In this document: positions 1 to 7,400 of the stretch, in pieces
Position numbering within the stretch: position 1 is the stretch's first letter
How the letters are laid out: each line of letters starts with the position of its first letter
Assembly (NCBI GenBank): GCA_934445015.1
Contig: CAKSDJ010000013.1
Location: forward strand, 1 to 32,660
DNA from: an uncultured Eubacteriales bacterium
GTDB lineage: Bacteria > Bacillota > Clostridia > Oscillospirales > Acutalibacteraceae
DNA: 32,660 nucleotides
Reading direction: 5' to 3'
The notes under the pieces: model-generated
Databases searched by the model: none
Seen by the model: only the letters and a program-made list of their open reading frames with translations
What the model was told of the DNA's origin: nothing
Translations under genes and position numbers: made by a program

Positions 1-160
1 GAATAGTGTAGTGCTGGCGGTCTATCTCTTGTTTTCGGTTGCTTGCTTCCTTACCGTACATGAGCATTGTATGCCGAAATATCGGGTTTTATAATCCGCC
101 TTAATTATTGTGCAATAAATTTTCTCCGCCGATATGTCAGCGGTTCAGTTAGCGCTTAAA
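1..160. other. Left-edge stretch downstream of the amidase, no clear gene
   Basis: No complete gene is seen. On the minus strand a reading frame opens at ATG 67-65 (or 61-59) and runs off the left edge, beginning MLMYGKEASNRKQEIDRQ. It has no ribosome site at a good distance, and the complementary frame is also open. It may be the start of the next phage gene or chance. No convincing terminator for the amidase was found here. Confidence 0.25.
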
Positions 161-1111
161 TCATTCAACATAAATTTTAACAGCGTCAATTTCCTGACCG
201 AATATACCGGCATAACCGTTTTGTGAATCGGTTTCGCTGTAACCGGTGACAAACGGAAGCCAGCGGTTGCCGCGGCGCAGATGCACGGCATAGTGAACGG
301 TTTTGCCTGTATCGGTGCGAATTGCTATTGCGTCAATCGGTTTATTAAAAAGACCTGCATAATCTTCGCGGTTTCTCACTTCGGGCAGCCATTTGCCGCC
401 CTTGGTGTGAACCCTGTAAAAAATATTGCCTTTGCTTAGGTTTGCAAAAACTGCGCATACGTCGTGACCGAATATACCTGCATAGTCTTCAGTGTTTTTT
501 ACGTTTGGCAGCCACGCATTTTTTACGTCATCCCAAATCTGGTATATAACGTCTGTTTTTTCGGGCTTTTGCGGTGCAGGCTGAGGCGCCGGCTGCTGCG
601 GCTTGGGTTGAGACACAGGTTCCGACGTTTTACCGGTCTTTGACTCAACAAGTTTTAAAAAGTTATCCCAACCGTATTCATCAAGCAATCTGTGCGGACA
701 GTGCTTGCCGCTGTAATCCTGATGTTTTGTTACTTTTGTAATATCAAAACCGTAGTCTTTAAGCAGTTTTGCAATAAGTTCCGCTGCGTTTTCTACGGCT
801 TTAAGCCATTTTTCACCGCCGGATTTTGAATAGCATATTTCAACCGCTATACCCTCTCGGTTGCCCTTGCCGTTGCCGTCGCCGGCGTGCCATGCGTTAC
901 GGTTTAAGTCTATACCCTGAACTATCTCCTTATCATCTACCGCAAAGTGAAATGACCTTTCCTCATTGTTTGAGTGCATATATTTTATCTCGTTCTCCGC
1001 AGCTGCGTCATTTGCAGTGTTATGTACTACAATACGGGTGGGTGTCATCGGGTTCGGGCATTTAATGCCTATCTTATCTTCAGGACATTCTATTTTTCTT
1101 ATGTCAACCAT
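161..1111 (-). CDS. N-acetylmuramoyl-L-alanine amidase (endolysin)
   Basis: This is the phage lysis enzyme, expected to cut the amide bond between muramic acid and the stem peptide once the holin lets it reach the wall. The N-terminal half is an Amidase_2/PGRP-type domain with the zinc-ligand pattern VVHNTA near residue 30 and KHQDYSGKHCPHR near residue 135. The C-terminal half follows a Pro/Gln-rich linker and holds three imperfect repeats of the form WLPxV...DYAGIFG...IDA, presumably wall binding. The start chosen is ATG at 1111 (316 residues): AAAGGTGA lies 8 bases upstream inside the end of the holin gene. A GTG at 1123 in the same frame is less well placed. It sits directly behind the holin, as in a lysis cassette. 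Confidence 0.92.
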   Translation of the reverse strand: MVDIRKIECPEDKIGIKCPNPMTPTRIVVHNTANDAAAENEIKYMHSNNEERSFHFAVDDKEIVQGIDLNRNAWHAGDGNGKGNREGIAVEICYSKSGGEKWLKAVENAAELIAKLLKDYGFDITKVTKHQDYSGKHCPHRLLDEYGWDNFLKLVESKTGKTSEPVSQPKPQQPAPQPAPQKPEKTDVIYQIWDDVKNAWLPNVKNTEDYAGIFGHDVCAVFANLSKGNIFYRVHTKGGKWLPEVRNREDYAGLFNKPIDAIAIRTDTGKTVHYAVHLRRGNRWLPFVTGYSETDSQNGYAGIFGQEIDAVKIYVE

Positions 1112-1115
1112 ATAA

Positions 1116-1310
1116 TTATTCACCTTTCATCTTATTTACTGCTTTGTTGCCTAACAGGTATGTAGAGATTACTGCCATAACAACAGATATTGTAGCAGTT
1201 GCTTTACCGGCATACGGTATGTTCCATATAGGGTCAAGACCTATAAGCAGAGCGTTAATAATAGTCAATACGTTCAAAACATACTTTGCTGCTTTTTTAA
1301 TTTTTTCCAT
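1116..1310 (-). CDS. Phage holin, phi LC3-like family
   Basis: This 64-residue protein should form the lysis pore or lesion in the cytoplasmic membrane that releases the endolysin. It has a short basic N-terminus (MEKIKKAAKY) and two hydrophobic segments, about residues 11-30 and 38-55, separated by a turn with Pro and Gly, then a charged C-terminus. Length and topology match small class II holins of the phi LC3 type (Phage_holin_1). A strong AGGAGGAAC ribosome site precedes the ATG. Its stop codon lies just upstream of the amidase start, so the two are probably translated as a pair. Confidence 0.85.
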   Translation of the reverse strand: MEKIKKAAKYVLNVLTIINALLIGLDPIWNIPYAGKATATISVVMAVISTYLLGNKAVNKMKGE

Positions 1311-1324
1311 TAGTTGTTCCTCCG

Positions 1325-1606
1325 TTATGTAATTATTTCAAAGGTCTGTACTTCTTTATATATTTTATCTATAAAAGAATTACCCTTGAGTGCTTTGTAG
1401 GCTTCGTATAAATATACAAAGTTTTCATATTCGTACTGCCGTATCTTTCCGATTTCGCAGTTACGGTAATATATACGCAACATCTCGCTGCGCAATTGAC
1501 ACTTTGTGCCGCTTGACACTTTTTTTACTGTTATCACAACAGGTATGACCGTTGCAATAAGCACACTGCATTCTCCGATTACGGCAACAATGTTTGCAAG
1601 GCTCAT
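1325..1606 (-). CDS. Conserved phage protein next to holin, one membrane segment
   Basis: A 93-residue protein. The first 28 residues form a hydrophobic segment with a plausible membrane span; the rest is soluble and contains the motif YEYENFVYLYEAYKALKGNS. This kind of protein is commonly seen beside holins in Clostridia prophages and has no assigned function. It may be a holin partner or lysis regulator, which is inference from position only. It lies between the XkdX protein (its ATG is 2 bases after the XkdX stop) and the holin. Confidence 0.75.
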   Translation of the reverse strand: MSLANIVAVIGECSVLIATVIPVVITVKKVSSGTKCQLRSEMLRIYYRNCEIGKIRQYEYENFVYLYEAYKALKGNSFIDKIYKEVQTFEIIT

Positions 1607-1608
1607 TT

Positions 1609-1731
1609 TTATTCACCGTCCCGTATCTTTTTATACTCTTCTTCGGTCAGTACGCCTTTTTCTGCAAATCTGTGTACCTGCTCGGCCGTGTAAAGTCCCA
1701 ATTCATAAAATCTTTTTATCTTTTCAAACAT
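1609..1731 (-). CDS. XkdX family protein (40 residues)
   Basis: A very short gene reading MFEKIKRFYELGLYTAEQV and then HRFAEKGVLTEEEYKKIRDGE before the stop. The pattern of a short amphipathic N-terminus, GLYTxEQV and an LTxEEYxxI ending is characteristic of the XkdX family found at the end of tail modules in Bacillota phages and PBSX-like prophages. The function of XkdX is not established. It lies 3 bases after the stop of the preceding 90-residue gene and 2 bases before the next ATG, so it fits the operon tightly. Confidence 0.8.
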   Translation of the reverse strand: MFEKIKRFYELGLYTAEQVHRFAEKGVLTEEEYKKIRDGE

Positions 1732-1734
1732 ATT

Positions 1735-2007
1735 TTACTCCCCCAAAAGTGTATCCGTCATAAGTGCGGTATACATTATCTGCGCTTCTATTCTGTCTGC
1801 CTGTGTCGGTTCTTCGGCTGTTGTATTTTCATAGTCTGTGCTGTCTTCAGACTCGCGGTAAACAACACCCATTACCGGAACTTGCCTTATACGGGTCTCA
1901 CTGCGTTCTTCGGTAATAATATTGTCGTCTTCGTCATACTCTGCCGGAACAGTTATAATATATTCCTCGGTTCTTGTGTCAATTTGTTTGTATTCTGCTA
2001 TTTTCAT
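1735..2007 (-). CDS. Hypothetical small tail-end protein
   Basis: A 90-residue acidic protein with no signal peptide or membrane segment. The N-terminal half is Glu/Asp/Thr-rich and looks like short beta strands (TEEYIITVPAEYDEDDNIIT); the C-terminal half looks helical. A strong AAGGAGATTTC ribosome site precedes the ATG. Similar small acidic proteins often follow tail-fibre genes and precede XkdX genes in Clostridia prophages. I do not recognise a named family; a tail chaperone or tail-tip accessory protein is possible by position only. Confidence 0.7.
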   Translation of the reverse strand: MKIAEYKQIDTRTEEYIITVPAEYDEDDNIITEERSETRIRQVPVMGVVYRESEDSTDYENTTAEEPTQADRIEAQIMYTALMTDTLLGE

Positions 2008-2021
2008 ATACCGAAATCTCC

Positions 2022-4175
2022 TTAAATATACAATTCTATTTTTGTACCTATGGGGTAGTTTGTTTCCGAAGGTAAAGCGATACGCAAACCGGTTACATCG
2101 GCAGTTATCTTGGCGTTTTCATCACTGCAAAGCCTTGACAAAGCACCTGAGGTAAAGTTAGTGCTGTTTCCCGAAATATCCGCATAGGCATATCCGTCAA
2201 ATAAATATCCTTCTAAAACAGAACACCGTTTGCCTGAAGTATTCAAAAATCCCGACGGTATTGTAAACATAACCGTGTTACCGTTTATGACTATATTCTG
2301 CGGCTTTGCCGCCGATACAGCGGGTGTTTCAATCTTTAAAATAAAATAGGTTAATTTCTTTGTTTCTGGGAAAGTAAATTCAACGTACTGTACTTCTTCT
2401 TCGGTTGTAACGCTTCCGAACAACTGAGCGTCATATCTGTTTATAACACCCTGTCTTTTACGTGATGCCTTTTGTTCGGCTTCTGTCCAAGCAGCACCTT
2501 TACCGTCGCACATTGCATACTTCAGTGTGCTATCGAATTGAGAAAGAAATACAGGTGCAGTTTCATCAGTTCTATTATTCTGTATTGCCCATTCTGAAGC
2601 CGAGCGTGCCGCCAGAACAGGAGTACCTGAAACATTCTTTATCTGAACACCGTAATTAAGGCTTGAAATTCTTACCACACCGGGGTCGCTTATTCCGCTT
2701 TCGGGCTGCGTCAATACCGGTATGTTTGCTACACCGTTTTCAACTACCGTTGTGCCGTTTATCTTAACGTCATTAACGTTTCCGCCACCTGATATTTCCG
2801 ATATTTTATCGTCAACGTACTTTTTATTTGCGACTTCATGCTTTGTTTTAGGCGTACCTGATAACAGGTTGCCGCTTGTTTGTCTGCGCGGAATACAGTT
2901 TGCAAACGAACTCAAGTCACCGTCAGTTAACGCGCCTTCATCTGATATAGCTTCCATATATCCATCGGTTCTGTCGGTTAAAATAGTTATTGAGTCACTG
3001 CTCTGCTGTTTTGATGCGTAAACACGCGGCGAATAGTCATCATTTGCCTTTTCAGGTACATAACCTATCGCATCAATTACATTATTTTCATCAATTGTTA
3101 TGTTATTTCCGGCGGTCAGTTTGTCTTGTTTCATTGACGATACTACGCCGATATTATCGGCAATATGTGAAACATCGTATTGCAATGCACCTATCTGCTC
3201 ATCTGACTCTTCTTTATTATAATAACCGTTGAGTGCCGAGGCTATTGCCTTGCCGCTTTGCGCGTTTTCGCTTGTCTCATTGTAGGTTTGGTCGGTAATA
3301 TTGGTTGCAGATATTACACCATTATCTATTTTTATTCCGTTTCCCGCGGTAAGTTTATCCTGCTTTGTTATGTCATGATATTCGTCTACATACTTTTTTG
3401 TTACGCAATCCTGTTCCGCAATGGGCGTTCCGGTCCAAAGATTACCTCTTACATCACGTGTCGGTATTGTATTTCCGCAACCTTGAACTTGTGTTTTATC
3501 ATAATTCATACCGTTATCAATGGCATAGTTTTGATAACAGTCATCTGCCGGCAAACCATTTTCATCATAAGGTGCAAGATAGGTCAGTCTGGGCCAATTT
3601 TTGTAACCGTCGGTGCATTTCGGTATTCTGTTATTTGCATTTTTTACCGCTACATCTGCCGCACTTTTTGCTATTTCGGCCTGTTCCGCAGCTGCAACTG
3701 CAGATAATTCAGCATCACTTGCCTTTTCTTTTGCCGCTTCTGCGATACCTGAAAGGCTTTCATAATTTTCGGAATCACTCTCAACCGAATCAGGTCTGTT
3801 TTTTAACCTTAACAAAGCCGGAAAAGAATAGAGTTCAATTTCAGTTTTGTTGTCGGCCGTCAATACCGATATTACCAGGTAAACCGTAATTTTACCGCCG
3901 TAGCGAGTATGTTTTTCTTCAAGTTCAATTTCTATGTCGTTATCATCTAACTGCGCAGTGTCGGATACCCATTTACATCCCTCGCTGTTATGTATTTCAA
4001 ATCTGTACACTGTTTTAGCAGATAAAGATTGTTCTGCTATGGCGGTTTTTAAATTATCTGAAAGTGTAAATCGAAGTGAAGTGACCCTGTGATCGCCGCT
4101 TGTACCGCAAAATATTTCAGTTGCGGGATTTATGCCCGCTATATCAATAGTATATTCTATTGTTTTTATTGCCAT
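2022..4175 (-). CDS. Baseplate upper protein/tail receptor-binding protein (BppU-like N-terminus)
   Basis: Predicted distal tail protein of 717 residues. About residues 1-130 resemble the BppU_N domain of phage baseplate proteins: a beta-rich block with SLRFTLSD, a WVSDT...LDDNDIEIEL stretch and LRLKNRPD at its end. A short Ala-rich helical segment follows. The middle carries two related blocks, each with NLxxGTP...KKYVD (GNLWTGTPIAEQD and GNLLSGTPKTKHE) and two KQDKLTAGN...I repeats, typical of fibre shafts. The C-terminal part, about 500-717, is likely the receptor-facing head. The start at ATG 4175 is chosen because CGGAGGAAAAA lies just upstream; an in-frame extension to 4214 would run through a strong hairpin and has no ribosome site. 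Confidence 0.82.
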   Translation of the reverse strand: MAIKTIEYTIDIAGINPATEIFCGTSGDHRVTSLRFTLSDNLKTAIAEQSLSAKTVYRFEIHNSEGCKWVSDTAQLDDNDIEIELEEKHTRYGGKITVYLVISVLTADNKTEIELYSFPALLRLKNRPDSVESDSENYESLSGIAEAAKEKASDAELSAVAAAEQAEIAKSAADVAVKNANNRIPKCTDGYKNWPRLTYLAPYDENGLPADDCYQNYAIDNGMNYDKTQVQGCGNTIPTRDVRGNLWTGTPIAEQDCVTKKYVDEYHDITKQDKLTAGNGIKIDNGVISATNITDQTYNETSENAQSGKAIASALNGYYNKEESDEQIGALQYDVSHIADNIGVVSSMKQDKLTAGNNITIDENNVIDAIGYVPEKANDDYSPRVYASKQQSSDSITILTDRTDGYMEAISDEGALTDGDLSSFANCIPRRQTSGNLLSGTPKTKHEVANKKYVDDKISEISGGGNVNDVKINGTTVVENGVANIPVLTQPESGISDPGVVRISSLNYGVQIKNVSGTPVLAARSASEWAIQNNRTDETAPVFLSQFDSTLKYAMCDGKGAAWTEAEQKASRKRQGVINRYDAQLFGSVTTEEEVQYVEFTFPETKKLTYFILKIETPAVSAAKPQNIVINGNTVMFTIPSGFLNTSGKRCSVLEGYLFDGYAYADISGNSTNFTSGALSRLCSDENAKITADVTGLRIALPSETNYPIGTKIELYI

Positions 4176-4199
4176 TTTATTTTTCCTCCGTAATAAAAT

Positions 4200-4231
4200 G
4201 CAGACACAGAACATTTTTATTCTGTGTCTGC
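4200..4231. terminator. Perfect 12-bp hairpin upstream of the tail gene
   Basis: The arms GCAGACACAGAA (4200-4211) and TTCTGTGTCTGC (4220-4231) pair perfectly around an 8-base loop. It lies between the giant gene and the tail gene, ending 25 bases before the tail ATG. On the minus strand it is followed by a short T-rich stretch (CATTTTATT) and then the ribosome site. It could be a partial terminator or a transcript-processing or stability hairpin at the boundary of the two genes. Confidence 0.6.
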
Positions 4232-4410
4232 TTAAAATAGTTGTTTTATATATTAAGCGCCACCGTTGTTAAATAACCGTTTAAAATTAAGTAAAATCAG
4301 TTAAATAAAAAGCTGCCGAATATATAACTTTTTTGAAAGCAGCAATAAATTCCGATAATCAGCAAATCATAAAATTCAATTTTCTTAATCTCTTATCAAA
4401 ATTATCTATG
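4232..4410. other. Intergenic gap after the giant gene; weak terminator-like stem
   Basis: About 180 bases without a gene, very AT-rich. A short GCTGC/GCAGC stem (4312-4316 with 4339-4343) is followed on the minus strand by CTTTTTATTT. This could be a weak intrinsic terminator for the giant gene. A TTAACA and a TAATATAT on the minus strand around 4245-4275 could form a poor promoter for the tail gene, but spacing and match are not convincing. Confidence 0.3.
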
Positions 4411-7400
4411 CTATATCAGATCGTTGTCAAATATCTGATATTTTCTTACCCCGTTTATAACATATGTAACTTCGATACTGCTCGGTCTTAACTTATCGCC
4501 TGTGTAATTTATCTTCATCTGAATATCATATACAAATTCGCACTTATAAGTGGCATTTGCCCACTCTATTTCCATTTTTTTATATTGACTGCTGTTAATA
4601 ATTCTTTCAAACGAAAGAATGTTGTCCAGCGTATTTGAACCGCCGAACAAAGAAGCTATTAAATGTGTCGCCTGATCGTTCAACTGCTTTTCTAAGCTTT
4701 TTGAATCATGGCTTTCTCTTTCGACTTTAATACTGAATTTCAATGTCGGAGCATATACTCTTGTAATTCTTCCCAAACCGTCGGTTTTATAGTAATATTC
4801 ATATTCACCTGTTCGATATTTTACATTCGGCAATAATTTTTTGGTCTTTTTGTCATAATGGCTTCCGTCGGTTATAACATCCGGACCGTTGTAATTTCTG
4901 TCATGAGTCCATTTGGTATTATAATGCTCTTTGTACCATTCGTGTCCCTCTGTACCGGTAGGTATCGCAACACCGTTTTTGACAAACTCTATGTTATCTT
5001 CGAAAAATTCTGTATCGTCATAATCTTCCGAATTTTCTTCATACTGATTAAAATCTGCTTTCTCTTTTAAATCGTCATCTCCTGACGGTAACTTTATGGC
5101 CGGATTTTTCATCTTTTCGTATTTCGGCTTCTCATCAAATGACTCAGGAACATAAAATGACTTATCGTTTTTCAAATCGATAAGATTTTGATATTCTCCG
5201 TCCTTTGTTATTGAGTGTCTCGCTACAATAGAAAATCTTGAAGTATCAAAAACTACCACCGTCAAACTGTGCGGATCCCTGTATTTGTTCATATAAACAA
5301 TACTGTCGTAACCTCTTTTGTACAAATATCCTCTTATACGTTTTGACGCAGCGGTATTCTGCAATGTCTTATTTCCGCCTCTCAATTTACGCAACGAGTT
5401 ATATTCTGTCTCGGTTATTATTCCTTTACTGTACAATTCTTTTCCGAACCCGGTAGGAGTCCAAGTTTCAAAATCCTCAGATATATAGTATGGATTTTTT
5501 ACATTAACATAACATTCTTCATAAACCTTTTTCGCATTAGAATAGAGTGTTTTTGACGGATTTGCATACGAATCGTACGCCGCGTCTATTGTTGACAGAT
5601 GGTAACCAAACTGCTTGTATCCCTCCGTTTTAAAGCCGTTTTGTTTTGTATATCCGTTAAACAAATAGAAAGATAAAAGTTCACCCTTTTCATTTTTGCA
5701 TATAGTGTCTTTAAATTCTTCCAAAATATTTTTACCTACCGATCTGCCGGCGGTATCAAAACCGTTTAATGGTGCTTTAAGCAAATCACCGTGAGCATAC
5801 AGCTCAAATTTCTTTAATACTTCATAATAGTTTACCACAGATTTTTCAAACCAACCACTGTTACCTGCAACAATTTTATCCGAACCTATTACCTGTTTAA
5901 CCACAGGACTCATTAAACCTACCGTAAGAATTTTAAGCGTCTCGGTATTGTCATTTACATTCAACAACAACTTTTTAAGTCTTTCTGAATTTACCGCATC
6001 ATTTTTTGATGGTCTTATCACAAGTTCTTTAAATTTATAACCATCACCTTTATCCGGCTTTTTTGCGTTCTCGGCTATACCGTTTTCTGCAATTAACTCC
6101 AATTCATTTTCATAGAACGGCATCACCGTAAACGCCACATATCCGTCTTTCATACTTAAAAACAGTATCGCATCATGACCGAGACTTTTTATTTTTTCTA
6201 CGACTGCTTTTGCCACTCCGGTTCCGTACTGATTATATAAATCCGGTCTTGATTTCAACATCTCATAATATTTAGAATTTATAACTATTCCGGATTTCGA
6301 CATTTGTTCTATGATTTCGGTTGTATTCCAATAACCGGTTTTGCTTTGAATTATTAACGGGTTAATCATATTAAATGCAAATTCACTGAAAAATCCGTAA
6401 TTGTTTCTTCTGCCGTTCTCTCTTTTCATGAAAAAGTCATCAACGCATCCGCTTAACGGTTTTAAATACATACCTCTCTTGCTTATTTCAATTTCGGGTT
6501 CAATAGGATATGTTTTGCTTATCCAATTAAAAAGCGAAAGTATATTGCCCTCGCTGTCTTTGAATACACTTTTTTCATAATCGATTTTTTTAATAACACT
6601 TAGAGCATCATTATGTGAATTATATCCGCTGGGTTCCGTATTCATACCCGTTTTAAATGCCTTGTTTATCTCTTTTAACGCTTCAGAAATACTTGTAAAC
6701 TTTTTATCAAGGCAACCGCTGTTTCCTGCCTTTATTCGCCTGTCTGCTCTACGATATTCCTTTTGTTTAATTTCCAAAAGTTCCTGTAGAGAATACTTTA
6801 GTTTTTGTACTGTTTTTTCTGTATCGTTATTATTGTCGGTCAATTTATCCAAATCAATTTTCTGTTTTTTGTCAATATCAACATTCTCAATTACAATTCC
6901 GTTTCTTGAAACATCTACTATTTGTTCATTATCAAATACCATAACAGCCAAACTGTTTTTTTCATAAGCGTTGTCAACAAATATTATAGAATCATAACCC
7001 AACTCTTTTAATCTGTTTCTGATTTTTTTAGGAACATAGTTGTTATACGATGAATCTTCTCTTGCAAGCTTGGTATCAATAAAAGATATAGCTTCCTCAT
7101 CTGTAATGACTCCTATGTGCGATAGTCTGAACACTACATCATATATTCTTCCGTCTTTTATATCAAACGGCATATAAATCGGATTTTTAATATTGGCGTA
7201 AACTTCCTCTATCTTTTGCGAATGTTTAATCTGTCCTGCGGCATCAAGGTTTTTATACTCATTAATACATCCTTTTAAGGTTCGTAAAATCAATCCTATA
7301 CCGGAAACACTGAATTTATCCGCATATAGCGGTCTTGATATATAGAACATTGACAACGGTTCACCGTTAAGATTTTTTAAACCGGTACCCTTAAGTTTAT

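Noticed and set aside
1..67. Possible recombinase or other gene start at the left edge (minus strand, beginning MLMYGKEASNRKQ)
   Set aside because: Only about 22 codons are visible, there is no ribosome site near either ATG, and the complementary frame is equally open. It is described only as an uncertain edge stretch.
2722..3889. Long plus-strand open frames opposite the tail gene
   Set aside because: They are antisense to a recognisable protein, lack ribosome sites, and have compositions typical of reverse-complement shadows.
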